DNA of 64,000 nucleotides from Caecibacteroides pullorum (GTDB lineage: Bacteria > Bacteroidota > Bacteroidia > Bacteroidales > Bacteroidaceae). Under the pieces are notes generated by a model that saw nothing but the letters and a program-made list of their open reading frames with translations, had not been told where the DNA came from and searched no databases. A program made the translations under genes and the position numbers. This document shows positions 27,518-35,409 of this stretch, piece by piece. The first letter of the stretch is position 1; every line of letters begins with the position of its first letter. The DNA lies in assembly GCF_019239235.1 (NCBI RefSeq), contig NZ_JAAZTS010000001.1, forward strand, positions 372,001 to 436,000. The letters run 5' to 3'.

Positions 27518-27715
27518 ATGCCAAAGATCAAGACTAACTCCGGTTCAAAAAAGAGATTTACTCTTACCGGAACGGGTAAAATCAAAAGAAAGCATGCTTT
27601 TCACAGTCACATTTTGACTAAGAAAACGAAGAAGCAGAAAAGAAACTTATGCCACGCTGCATTGGTTGATATCACCAACGTAAGCCAGGTTAAGGAGCTT
27701 TTGGCTATGAAGTAA
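27518..27715 (+). CDS. rpmI: 50S ribosomal protein L35
   Basis: 65 aa starting [14 protein letters not shown]; the [20 protein letters not shown] core is the L35 signature. A longer reading (12 extra codons) lacks a ribosome-binding site and is not used. Confidence 0.96.
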   Translation: MPKIKTNSGSKKRFTLTGTGKIKRKHAFHSHILTKKTKKQKRNLCHAALVDITNVSQVKELLAMK

Positions 27716-27816
27716 TCAGAAAGCTGCTAAAGAAATTAAAGTTATTAACCGAATGCATTAGCTTGAAGACTGTTGCGTGAAGCAATGGCGCTAACATTCA
27801 AAAACAAGTAAAAACT
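27716..27816 (+). promoter_or_regulatory. possible structured spacer between rpmI and rplT
   Basis: Within this 101-bp spacer TTAGC (about 27757) and GCTAA (about 27790) can enclose a smaller TTGC-GTGAA-GCAA hairpin. L20 controls its own operon by binding a structured mRNA in some bacteria, so this could be such a site. Only the complementarity is seen; the role is a guess. Confidence 0.3.
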
Positions 27817-28167
27817 ATGCCAAGATCAGTAAATCACGTTGCTTCTAGAGCAAGAAGAAAGAAAATTTTGAAGTTAACCAGAGGTTACTTTGGTGCAAGA
27901 AAGAACGTTTGGACCGTTGCCAAGAATACTTGGGAGAAAGGTTTAACTTATGCGTTCCGTGACCGCAAGAATAAGAAGAGAAACTTCCGTGCTTTGTGGA
28001 TTCAGCGAATCAATGCTGCTGCTCGTTTGGAAGGTATGTCTTATTCTAAACTGATGGGTGCTTTGCACAAAGCTGGAATCGAAATTAACCGCAAGGTTTT
28101 GGCCGATTTGGCTGTTAATCATCCGGAAGCATTTAAGGCTATTGTTGCTAAAGTTAAGGCAGCATAA
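27817..28167 (+). CDS. rplT: 50S ribosomal protein L20
   Basis: 116 aa, [19 protein letters not shown] start and the [14 protein letters not shown] motif of L20. Last gene of the thrS-infC-rpmI-rplT operon and followed by a strong terminator, then a 6S-like RNA gene. Confidence 0.96.
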   Translation: MPRSVNHVASRARRKKILKLTRGYFGARKNVWTVAKNTWEKGLTYAFRDRKNKKRNFRALWIQRINAAARLEGMSYSKLMGALHKAGIEINRKVLADLAVNHPEAFKAIVAKVKAA

Positions 28168-28193
28168 GCTATTAAAGACAGAAAATTTAATGG

Positions 28194-28232
28194 AAGTGCT
28201 GGAGACCTGTGAAGTTTCCAGCACTTTTTTTA
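28194..28232 (+). terminator. terminator of the rplT operon
   Basis: AAGTGCTGGA (28194-28203) pairs perfectly with TCCAGCACTT (28217-28226), followed by seven T. Confidence 0.93.
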
Positions 28233-28239
28233 TGTTTTT

Positions 28240-28271
28240 CTTGTTTCTTTCATAGAAACTTCTTACCTTTG
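28240..28271 (+). promoter_or_regulatory. promoter of the 6S-like RNA
   Basis: CTTG (28240-28243), 20 bp, then TACCTTTG (28264-28271), a near-perfect Bacteroidetes promoter. Start of transcription is expected near 28276-28279. Confidence 0.75.
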
Positions 28272-28276
28272 TTATA

Positions 28277-28499
28277 GAAAAAATAGCCGCATTGATTGGA
28301 TCGGGAAACTCATCAAATTTTACGAAATACCGAGACAAGCTTCGATTCTCAATGGCGGGCCACGCCCTTCGGGGTAACCTTTGAGTCGGTGGATTACAAA
28401 GAGGACGAGCACTCAAATCATGTCTATCGGAGTTTCATCACATCATCGGTGCGGCTTTCTATAAAAAAAGGAATGGTAATTTAGTTGCCATTCCTTTTT
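28277..28499 (+). ncRNA. ssrS: Bacteroidales-1 RNA, 6S-like
   Basis: A free-standing transcription unit of about 220 nt lies between its own promoter and a terminator, directly behind rplT. The 5' and 3' arms form a long interrupted rod: ATAG/CTAT, CCGCA/TGCGG, TGAT/ATCA, GAAACTC (28305-28311)/GAGTTTC (28430-28436). A large asymmetric bulge and an apical hairpin (CTCAA...TTGAG enclosing GGGC/GCCC and CCC-TTCG-GGG) follow. The published Bacteroidales-1 motif is described as lying downstream of the L20 gene with such a promoter and terminator, and has been assigned to the 6S RNA family, which binds RNA polymerase holoenzyme. Assignment is from context and hand folding, not a covariance search. 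Confidence 0.85.
28467..28499 (+). terminator. terminator of the 6S-like RNA
   Basis: AAAGGAATGGTAA (28467-28479) pairs with TTGCCATTCCTTT (28485-28497), one G-U pair, ending in a T run. Confidence 0.92.
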
Positions 28500-28738
28500 C
28501 TTGTTTTCTCAAGTAGTAAAGGGGAATTAGAGTTTCTAAAGTGCCACTTTACGTTCCTCAAGTAGATGTTTAGCGTTCCCAAGTAGATGTTTAGGTAGAA
28601 CACATTTCTAATAACTGTTTCGTCTTTAAATATGCTTTCATGCTTTCACCAATCTCTAAAGTGTTGGTTTGAAATATTTTAGTGTGAAAGATTGTCTTTC
28701 ACAGTGAAAGCTGGTTTAAGTGTGTGTGAAAGATATTA
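28500..28738. other. non-coding spacer with short repeated words
   Basis: No gene is seen. TTCnCAAGTAG occurs three times (about 28505, 28554, 28576), the last two as near-identical 21-22 bp units ending GATGTTTAG. The word GTGAAAG or its complement occurs five times between 28643 and 28731, two of them forming a perfect TGTGAAAG-ATTGT-CTTTCACA hairpin (28683-28703). Neither pattern matches a family I know. Confidence 0.7.
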
Positions 28739-28814
28739 TTAGGCACGAATAACAAGAATTCACCTATGAAGGAAGGGATCTTTGGGTGTTAATTCATGTT
28801 ATTCGTGCATTCTA
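28739..28814. repeat. TTAGGCACG palindromic element, copy 1
   Basis: The left arm TTAGGCACGAATAACA... is matched by the complement of the right arm (GTTATTCGTGC...CTAA) over more than 20 positions, with small bulges. It lies between the 3' end of the 6S-like RNA unit and the 3' end of paaK, so both neighbours point toward it. Related copies at 42495 and 50907. Confidence 0.88.
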
Positions 28815-28853
28815 AAATAAAAGTTCGGATAAAAAAGAGGGTATCTATCCGTC

Positions 28854-30161
28854 CTATTTATTGTTACGCAAATCTTTTACTCGGACAGCTTTTCCTTCGC
28901 TTTGAGGAAGAGTTCCTTTCTTTACGAGTTTTACTTTGGGAGTTACCAATATCTCATCTTTGAGTTGCCGGGTTATCTCTTTTCGTACTTTCTCCAATTC
29001 GATGTAACTATCTGTCGAGAGGTCGCTGAGTTCTACTTCGACAATCATCTCGTCTTGATTGTTTATCGTATCCAAAGTAATGAGGTAGTTGCTGCCAAGC
29101 TGTGGGAACTGAACCAATACTTTTTCAACCTGCATGGGGAAGATATTGACGCCTTTAATGATGAACATATCGTCGCTACGTCCTTTGATACGGTCTATTC
29201 GCAGGTGAGTTCGTCCGCAAGGGCATTCTCCGGGTAAGATGCGTGTGAGGTCTCGTGTGCGATAGCGTATTAACGGCATCATTTCACGGTCGAGCGTAGT
29301 TAATACCAGCTCACCGATTTCACCGTCTGGTACGGGTTCTCCTGTCTCAGGATTGATGATTTCGACGAGATAACAATCTTCCCAGAAGTGCATGCCGTTT
29401 TGTTCGGTACATTCGAATGCAACTCCGGGACCATTCATTTCTGTCATTCCAAAACTGTTATAGGCTTTGACTCCCAGCATCCGCTCGATTTTCTTTCGTT
29501 GTTCGTCGGTATGTGGTTCTGCTCCGATAACCAATGTTTTCAAACTGGTGTTGGTTGGATCAATACCTTCGGACTGGAACACTTCTGCCAGTCGAATAGC
29601 ATAACTGGGAATGGCGTGCAAGGCAGTTGTTTTGAAGTCGGTGATGAACTTTATTTGTCGCTTGCTGTTTCCAGCTGCAGCAGGGACAGTTAGGGCGCCT
29701 AAACGTTCTGCACCATATTGGAAACCAAGTCCGCCTGTAAACATACCATAACCTGAGCTGTTTTGGAATACGTCAGTTTTGCGGATACCAACCATATATA
29801 AACATCTAGCAACCAAGTTGGCCCAGGAATCCAAGTCGTGCTGTGAATGTACGATAACCGTGGGCGTTCCTGTCGTGCCACTTGAGGAATGAATACGTAC
29901 CCCGTCTTCACGCATATTACCAGCTACCAGGCCGAAAGGATAATTGGCACGCATGTCGGCTTTGGTTGTGAAGGGTATTTTACGTATGTCTTCAAGGGAG
30001 TTAATACTGTCTGCTGTAATGTTATTTTCTTGAAAAACCTTTTTGTAAAAAGGCGAATTAGCTGCAATTGCGATTGTTTTTTTCAATCGCTGCAGTTGTA
30101 GCTGGCGAAGTTGTTCGCGCGGCATGGTTTCTATTTCTTGTTCCCAGTATTTGCTATTCAT
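28854..30161 (-). CDS. paaK: phenylacetate-CoA ligase (aryl-acetate:CoA ligase)
   Basis: 435 aa, ANL-superfamily adenylate-forming enzyme: SSSGTTGTP (93-101 region) is the P-loop, YNSFGMTEM near residue 234 the A5 motif, and YRTRDLTRI near 300 the hinge region. It activates phenylacetate, indoleacetate or similar acids with ATP and CoA. It is the last gene of iorA-iorB-paaK, so it may run either way: recapturing arylacetates or handling arylacetyl-CoA made by IorAB. A palindromic element, not a classical terminator, follows. Confidence 0.93.
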   Translation of the reverse strand: MNSKYWEQEIETMPREQLRQLQLQRLKKTIAIAANSPFYKKVFQENNITADSINSLEDIRKIPFTTKADMRANYPFGLVAGNMREDGVRIHSSSGTTGTPTVIVHSQHDLDSWANLVARCLYMVGIRKTDVFQNSSGYGMFTGGLGFQYGAERLGALTVPAAAGNSKRQIKFITDFKTTALHAIPSYAIRLAEVFQSEGIDPTNTSLKTLVIGAEPHTDEQRKKIERMLGVKAYNSFGMTEMNGPGVAFECTEQNGMHFWEDCYLVEIINPETGEPVPDGEIGELVLTTLDREMMPLIRYRTRDLTRILPGECPCGRTHLRIDRIKGRSDDMFIIKGVNIFPMQVEKVLVQFPQLGSNYLITLDTINNQDEMIVEVELSDLSTDSYIELEKVRKEITRQLKDEILVTPKVKLVKKGTLPQSEGKAVRVKDLRNNK

Positions 30162-30183
30162 GGCGGTTTTGGCTTGTCGAGGT

Positions 30184-30765
30184 TTATATTCTGTTTTCTG
30201 CTATTTCTTTTCCAGCTTCCAGTGCTTTGAGGTTCAGTGCGACAATGTCCTCACCCTTGCGCTGGAAGATTTCACGGATGCTTTCCTTTACCTTTTCGTA
30301 TTCGATGTCAAGGAAGGGAACGGTGGCTCCCAGCAGCACGATATTGGCTACTCGAGGAGAGCCAACTTGTTTGGCAACCTCATTTACGTTCAGGACGATT
30401 TTATGCGGCAGTTTGTCGAGTTCAGCTTTGATGCTTTCTTCTGAGGGGTAGTTGGGAATGTTGATAAACGGTGTTTCGTTCGTAATCAACCATCCTTCCG
30501 AGTTGAGGTAGGGCAGGTAGCGCAAGGCTTCCATCGGGTCCAGAGAAAGGATGATGTCGCATTTTCCTGTCGGGATGAGGTCCGATGCGATGGGTTGGTT
30601 GCTGATGCGGAGGTTGGATTGTACGTCTCCTCCGCGCTGGCTCATTCCGTGTACCTCGGCCTGCTTCATGTAGAGGCCGGATTTCAATGCTGCTTGTCCG
30701 ATGACAGTGGCGATGGAGAGGATACCTTGTCCTCCTACGCCTGACAATATAATATCTTTTTTCAT
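30184..30765 (-). CDS. iorB: indolepyruvate:ferredoxin oxidoreductase, beta subunit
   Basis: 193 aa of the pyruvate-ferredoxin oxidoreductase gamma-domain family, with the GVGGQGILSIATVIGQAAL start and VHGMSQRGGDVQSNLRI block diagnostic of IorB. It forms the heteromeric enzyme with IorA. It starts 7 bp after the iorA stop and is followed by paaK after 22 bp. Confidence 0.95.
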   Translation of the reverse strand: MKKDIILSGVGGQGILSIATVIGQAALKSGLYMKQAEVHGMSQRGGDVQSNLRISNQPIASDLIPTGKCDIILSLDPMEALRYLPYLNSEGWLITNETPFINIPNYPSEESIKAELDKLPHKIVLNVNEVAKQVGSPRVANIVLLGATVPFLDIEYEKVKESIREIFQRKGEDIVALNLKALEAGKEIAENRI

Positions 30766-30772
30766 GGCTGTC

Positions 30773-32365
30773 TTACTTGTTTCGTTTTTTACGTGCTAAA
30801 GTTTGAATACATTCTCTACGTGGGATGATGACGGAAACTCCCTTGTATTCGATTTCTTCTCGGATAACTTGTTTCATCTCTTCGTAGTTCTTCTTCAGGG
30901 GAACCACCACGCGGATGTGTTCGGGCGCTACGCCGATGCCCTGGCAGATGCTTTCCAGACGTCCGGTGCCGGCCGAGTCTTGTCCGCCGGTCATGGCCGT
31001 CGTCTCGTTGTCAGAGATGACGATGGTGACGTTGGCGTTTTCGTTGACGCAATCGAGTAATCCGGTCATGCCGGAATGGGTGAAGGTGGAATCTCCGATG
31101 ACGGCAACGGCAGGATGCAGGCCTGCGTCAGAGGCTCCTTTGGCCATCGTGATGGAGGCGCCCATGTCGACGCATGAGTTGATGGCATGGAAGGGAGCGT
31201 TGGCTCCCAAAGTATAGCAGCCTATGTCGCTGAACACTTTGTGCGTGGGATATTCTTCTTTCAGCACCTGAGTCAGCACGGTATACATATCGCGATGACC
31301 GCAACCATCGCACAATGCAGGCGGACGCATTTCGACTAAAGAAGGTACGGTGAACTCAGCCTTATTCTCTTTGCCAACAGCACGTGCCACGCTGTCGGGC
31401 GTCAGTTCGCCGTCGGTGGAGAGGGTACCGTCCAGACGGCCTTTCACCTTGACGCCTCTGCCCAGGTAGCCTTTCAGCTGCTTCTCTACAAAGGGTTGGC
31501 CGTCTTCCAGTACGAGGATTTCTTCGCATTCATCAACGAGCTTCATCAGTTGCTTTTTGGGAAGTGGATATTGGCCGATTTTCAATACGGGATATTCGCA
31601 GCCTTCGGGATAGCTTTCCATAAGATAATTATAACCGATACCACAAGCTACGATACCCAATTTTTTGTTAGGACCGTCCACATAACGATTGTAAGGCGAT
31701 TCCTCGGAGGTTTTGATAAATTCTTCTTGGCGTTGCAAGAGAACTTTGTAGCGTTTGCGTGCGTTGCCCGGCAGGAGGATAAACTGGCGCGGATCGTCGC
31801 TGAAAGCGAGGTCGTTCTGCGGTTGTTCTGCCTTGTGCTCTACGCCGGAACGTGAGTGGGCTAGGCGGGTGACGATACGCAGCAGGATGGGTTCTCCCAT
31901 TTCTTCAGAAAAACGAAATCCATCGTAAACCATGTCATAGGCTTCCTGCTGGTTGCTGGGTTCGTACATAGGAATCAGCGAGAAGTCGCCATAGAAGCGG
32001 CTGTCTTGTTCGTTTTGCGAGGAGTGCATGCTGGGGTCGTCGGCTGCTACGACAATCATGCCCCCCTTTACGCCTGTGATGGCGGCGTTGATGAAGCAGT
32101 CGGCCGCTACATTCATGCCTACGTGTTTCATGCAGACCAGCGAGCGTTTGCCTGCGAAAGACATACCGAGAGCTGCTTCCATGGCTGTCTTTTCGTTGGT
32201 GCACCAGTGGTTATGTATGTTGCGTGTGGCCGTAACAGGGGACGCCTGGATGTATTCTGTGATTTCCGTTGAGGGAGTGCCTGGATAGGCATACACACCC
32301 GACAGTCCGGCGTCGAGTGCTGCTTGTGCTATGGCTTCATCGCCAAGTAAGAGTTGTTTGCTCAT
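30773..32365 (-). CDS. iorA: indolepyruvate:ferredoxin oxidoreductase, alpha subunit, without a ferredoxin domain
   Basis: 530 aa. The N-terminal pyrimidine domain (GVYAYPGTPSTEI near residue 23) and the C-terminal TPP domain (ALCDGCGHRDM near 350 and GDSTFTHSGMTGLLD near 428) are complete. It converts aryl-pyruvates from Trp, Phe and Tyr to aryl-acetyl-CoA with reduction of ferredoxin. Many IorA proteins end in a 2[4Fe-4S] domain; here the chain ends at about residue 530 and shows no CxxCxxC cluster motif, so an external ferredoxin is required. Confidence 0.94.
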   Translation of the reverse strand: MSKQLLLGDEAIAQAALDAGLSGVYAYPGTPSTEITEYIQASPVTATRNIHNHWCTNEKTAMEAALGMSFAGKRSLVCMKHVGMNVAADCFINAAITGVKGGMIVVAADDPSMHSSQNEQDSRFYGDFSLIPMYEPSNQQEAYDMVYDGFRFSEEMGEPILLRIVTRLAHSRSGVEHKAEQPQNDLAFSDDPRQFILLPGNARKRYKVLLQRQEEFIKTSEESPYNRYVDGPNKKLGIVACGIGYNYLMESYPEGCEYPVLKIGQYPLPKKQLMKLVDECEEILVLEDGQPFVEKQLKGYLGRGVKVKGRLDGTLSTDGELTPDSVARAVGKENKAEFTVPSLVEMRPPALCDGCGHRDMYTVLTQVLKEEYPTHKVFSDIGCYTLGANAPFHAINSCVDMGASITMAKGASDAGLHPAVAVIGDSTFTHSGMTGLLDCVNENANVTIVISDNETTAMTGGQDSAGTGRLESICQGIGVAPEHIRVVVPLKKNYEEMKQVIREEIEYKGVSVIIPRRECIQTLARKKRNK

Positions 32366-32407
32366 ATCTTTCTTCGTATTTTGTTATGATTCGGGTTATA
32401 CGGATGG

Positions 32408-32441
32408 CAAATATAAGCTTTTACTCTTACATTTAATCAAA
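32408..32441 (-). promoter_or_regulatory. promoter of iorA-iorB-paaK
   Basis: Minus strand reads TTTG, 22 bp, TATATTTG, 42 bp before the iorA ATG. The spacing is one base over the usual range. Confidence 0.55.
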
Positions 32442-32442
32442 T

Positions 32443-33474
32443 CTATTTGAAAATCTTTCTTTTGTTCAGTGCATTCCAGTATTTTCGAGCATTTTGCATG
32501 TGTTCGGCGTAAGTTGATGCAAAATTGTGTGTGCCCGAGAAGTCTTCCTTGGCACACATATATATATAGTTGTGTCGCGTGTAGTCGAGGACGGCGTCGA
32601 TGCCAGCGGGAGTGGGGATGCGGATAGGGCCCGGTGGAAGTCCGGCGTTGAGGTAGGTGTTGTAGGGCGAGGGGAATTCCAGGTGGGCATTGGTGATGCG
32701 GCGGAGCGTGAAGTCTTGCAGGGCGAACTTCACGGTGGGGTCGGCTTGCAGGGGGATGCCGGCACGCAGGCGGTTGATGTAGAGTCCTGCCACCATAGGC
32801 TTCTCCTGTCGGTTATTTGTTTCTTCCTCTACGATGGAGGCCAGGGTGGCCACTTCGGCGGGTGTCATGCCCAGCGAATCGGCCTTGGCTCGTCGGGACG
32901 GGTTCCAGAAACGGTCGTGCTCTTTCGTCATACGAGCAAGGAAGTCTTCTGTATCCATGTCCCAGTAGACTTGGTAGGTTTCGGGGATGAACAAGCTGGG
33001 CAGGGTCTCGGGCGTGTAGCCCTGGCGGCTCCAGCGGGTGGTGTCGCGCAGGGCCTGCATGATTTCTGCCGAGTCTATCATCAGTTGGTTGCCCACGTTG
33101 CGGGCCAGCCTGTCCAGCGTGCGCACGCTGCCGATGACCAGATTCATCGGCTCTTGGTGGCCGCGCAGGAGGCGACCAAGAACATGGTAGGCGTTATCGT
33201 CCGGCAGAATAGCGTAGCGACCGGTCTTAACGTGCTCTGGGTATTGTTTCAGGCGGGCTGCCCAGCGCAGGCCGGTCAGATTGCCGGGTGCGGCGGTTTG
33301 GCGCAGTTTGTGGTAGACGGAGTCGGTCGTGTCGTCGCGGTCTATGTAGATGTGGACTTTCTTTTCCGGATGGAACTGTGGTGCCAGCAAGAGCTGATAG
33401 CCGATTCCCAGGCAGAGGACACAGGCTACTGCCAGTATGAGTAGGCTGGAAAACAAAACTTTCTTTTTCGTCAT
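32443..33474 (-). CDS. mltG: endolytic murein transglycosylase MltG
   Basis: 343 aa, one N-terminal membrane anchor (about 6-26), then a LysM-like YceG N-lobe and the catalytic lobe. LASIVEEETN (211-220) contains the family's catalytic glutamate; LQADPTVKFAL and the LPPGPIRIPTPAGIDAVL block are classical YceG motifs. It cleaves nascent glycan strands at the inner membrane to terminate their growth. The promoter of iorA lies inside or just after its 3' end, with only 77 bp to iorA. Confidence 0.95.
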   Translation of the reverse strand: MTKKKVLFSSLLILAVACVLCLGIGYQLLLAPQFHPEKKVHIYIDRDDTTDSVYHKLRQTAAPGNLTGLRWAARLKQYPEHVKTGRYAILPDDNAYHVLGRLLRGHQEPMNLVIGSVRTLDRLARNVGNQLMIDSAEIMQALRDTTRWSRQGYTPETLPSLFIPETYQVYWDMDTEDFLARMTKEHDRFWNPSRRAKADSLGMTPAEVATLASIVEEETNNRQEKPMVAGLYINRLRAGIPLQADPTVKFALQDFTLRRITNAHLEFPSPYNTYLNAGLPPGPIRIPTPAGIDAVLDYTRHNYIYMCAKEDFSGTHNFASTYAEHMQNARKYWNALNKRKIFK

Positions 33475-33496
33475 GAAACTCTATGTTTTTTTCCCG

Positions 33497-33504
33497 CAAA
33501 GGTA
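33497..33504 (-). promoter_or_regulatory. promoter -7 box of mltG
   Basis: Minus strand reads TACCTTTG, 22 bp before the mltG ATG and just after the tRNA terminator. Confidence 0.5.
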
Positions 33505-33522
33505 TGCATTTGTATGAAAAGA

Positions 33523-33555
33523 AAAAAGAGATGTCCATTGCGGGCATCTCTTTTT
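33523..33555 (-). terminator. terminator of tRNA-Thr
   Basis: AAAAAGAGATG(T)CC (33523-33536) pairs with GG(G)CATCTCTTTTT (33542-33555), starting one base after the tRNA CCA end. A/T runs on both sides would let it work in both directions. Confidence 0.88.
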
Positions 33556-33556
33556 G

Positions 33557-33632
<76 letters not shown>

Positions 33633-33774
33633 AAGTCGTGTTGGGCTTACGGCGTGCAAAGGTACAGCTTTATTTGAAACTGCAAAAACTTTGGCCGTTT
33701 TTTTCGAAATATTTTTGGGGACGAGCTTTCCGCAGCCTCGGGTTCCACAGGCTTTCCAGGCGGGGGAACCTCCC

Positions 33775-34000
33775 TTTGTAGGGCTACACAGCGGGTTTCG
33801 GCTTCAGAAAATGCCTTTGTAGGGCTACACAAGCAGGTTTCGGTTTCAAAAAATGCTTTTGTAGGGCTACACGGGCGTTTTTCGGTTTCAGAAAATGCTT
33901 TTGTAGGGCTACACGGGCGTTTTTCGGTTTCAGAAAATGCTTTTGTAGGGCTACACTGGCATTTTTCGGTTTCAGAAAATGGTTTTGTAGGGCTACATAC
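33775..34000. repeat. tandem array 2: six 41-42 bp units upstream of the radical-SAM gene
   Basis: TTTGTAGGGCTACA recurs at 33775, 33816, 33858, 33900, 33942 and 33984, so the spacing is 41 then 42 bp four times. Each unit includes the short palindrome-like GTAG-GG-CTAC, then GGGCGTTTTTCGGTTTCAGA and AAATGC. The array fills the gap between tRNA-Thr and the plus-strand promoter at 34013; the remaining 140 bp next to the tRNA shows nothing. Because 42 is a multiple of 3, a long minus-strand open frame crosses it by chance. Confidence 0.97.
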
Positions 34001-34012
34001 GTTTTTTTCTCT

Positions 34013-34020
34013 TACTTTTG
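34013..34020 (+). promoter_or_regulatory. promoter -7 box of the radical-SAM gene
   Basis: TACTTTTG, 26 bp before the ATG, only about 15 bp beyond the last repeat unit. The TTTG of the last unit lies 25 bp upstream, slightly too far to be a normal -33 box. Confidence 0.55.
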
Positions 34021-34046
34021 CAGGAAAAAGAACGAAAGGAAGGCGG

Positions 34047-35315
34047 ATGAACGAACAAATGCTCCATAAACTGAAGGTGTTGGCCGAGTCGGCCAAGTAC
34101 GACGTGTCGTGCTCGTCGAGCGGCACCGTGCGGCGGGGCAAGGCGGGCATGGTGGGCAACACGGTGGGTGGCGTGGGCATCTGCCACAGCTTTGCCGAAG
34201 ACGGGCGGTGTATCTCCCTGCTCAAGGTGATGCTCACCAACTATTGCATCTACGACTGTGCCTACTGCATCAACCGCCGCAGCAACGACATACCGCGCGC
34301 CACGCTGTCGGTGACCGAGCTGGTGGAGCTCACCATGGAGTTCTACCGCCGCAACTACATCGAGGGGCTCTTCCTGAGCAGCGGCGTGGTGCGCAACCCC
34401 GACTACACCATGGAGCGGCTGGTGCGCGTGGCCAAGGACCTGCGGACGGTGCACCGCTTCAACGGATACATCCACCTGAAGAGCATCCCCGGCGCCTCCC
34501 AGGAGCTGGTACACGAGGCGGGGCTCTATGCCGACCGCCTGAGCGTGAACATCGAGATATCCAAGGAGGAGAACCTGAAGCTGCTGGCGCCCGAGAAGGA
34601 CCACCGCAGCGTGTACGCCCCCATGCGCTACATCCGTCAGGGGGTGCTGGAGAACCGTGAGGAGCGGAAGAAGTTTCGCCACGCGCCGCGCTTCGTGCCC
34701 GCGGGGCAGAGCACGCAGATGATTGTGGGCGCCACGGCGGAGACGGACAAGGACATCCTGCGCCTGTCGTCGGCCCTTTACAGCCAACCCACCATGCGCC
34801 GCGTCTACTACTCGGGTTACGTGCCCGTCAATGCCTACGACCCACGCCTGCCCGCCCTGAAGCAGCCGCCATTGGTGCGCGAGAACCGCCTCTACCAGGC
34901 CGACTGGCTGATGCGTTTCTACCAGTTTCAGGTGGACGAGATTGTGGATGATGCCTATCCCGACCTCGACCTCGAGGTGGATCCCAAGCTGGCATGGGCC
35001 TTGCGCCACCCCGAGCAGTTTCCTGTCGACGTCAACAAGGCCGACTACGAGATGCTGCTCCGCGTGCCGGGCATCGGGGTGAAGTCTGCCCGCCTCATCG
35101 TGGCTTCGCGCCGCTTCGGGCGGCTGGGTTACTACCAGCTGAAGAAGATGGGGGCGGTGATGAAGAAGGCGCAATACTTCATCACCTGCAGCGAACTGCC
35201 CATGCTGACGGTGAACGAGCTGACGCCCCAGGGCGTGCGCCGCTTGCTGGTGAAGAAGAAGGCGAAAGGGGGAGATGACGGGCAGCTGACGCTGGACTTC
35301 GGGGGTGGAGAATAG
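34047..35315 (+). CDS. radical-SAM putative DNA modification/repair protein (TIGR03916 type)
   Basis: 422 aa. The radical-SAM cluster motif is C67-x3-C71-x2-C74 (CIYDCAYC). A helix-hairpin-helix near residues 345-365 (LRVPGIGVKSARLIVASR) suggests DNA binding. The family is defined by linkage to TIGR03915 proteins, sometimes with a uracil-DNA-glycosylase domain; the partner is found downstream at 38680, but separated by a protease gene. Function is inferred from family context; the substrate is unknown. Confidence 0.88.
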   Translation: MNEQMLHKLKVLAESAKYDVSCSSSGTVRRGKAGMVGNTVGGVGICHSFAEDGRCISLLKVMLTNYCIYDCAYCINRRSNDIPRATLSVTELVELTMEFYRRNYIEGLFLSSGVVRNPDYTMERLVRVAKDLRTVHRFNGYIHLKSIPGASQELVHEAGLYADRLSVNIEISKEENLKLLAPEKDHRSVYAPMRYIRQGVLENREERKKFRHAPRFVPAGQSTQMIVGATAETDKDILRLSSALYSQPTMRRVYYSGYVPVNAYDPRLPALKQPPLVRENRLYQADWLMRFYQFQVDEIVDDAYPDLDLEVDPKLAWALRHPEQFPVDVNKADYEMLLRVPGIGVKSARLIVASRRFGRLGYYQLKKMGAVMKKAQYFITCSELPMLTVNELTPQGVRRLLVKKKAKGGDDGQLTLDFGGGE

Positions 35316-35409
35316 ACTGGGCGAGAAGTCTCTCCATTTATTCGCCCGATTGGAAAAAAATGATTATTTTCGAAGCCTAATAACAATCTGTTTTACCATC
35401 TATTGATTT

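Noticed and set aside
28296..28484. 62-codon frame starting with TTG
   Set aside because: It lies fully inside a structured RNA unit and its end runs into the terminator hairpin.
33647..34240. Long minus-strand open frame with a 14-residue repeat across tandem array 2
   Set aside because: A 42-bp period keeps any open frame open; there is no ribosome-binding site, and the frame runs into the coding region of the radical-SAM gene.
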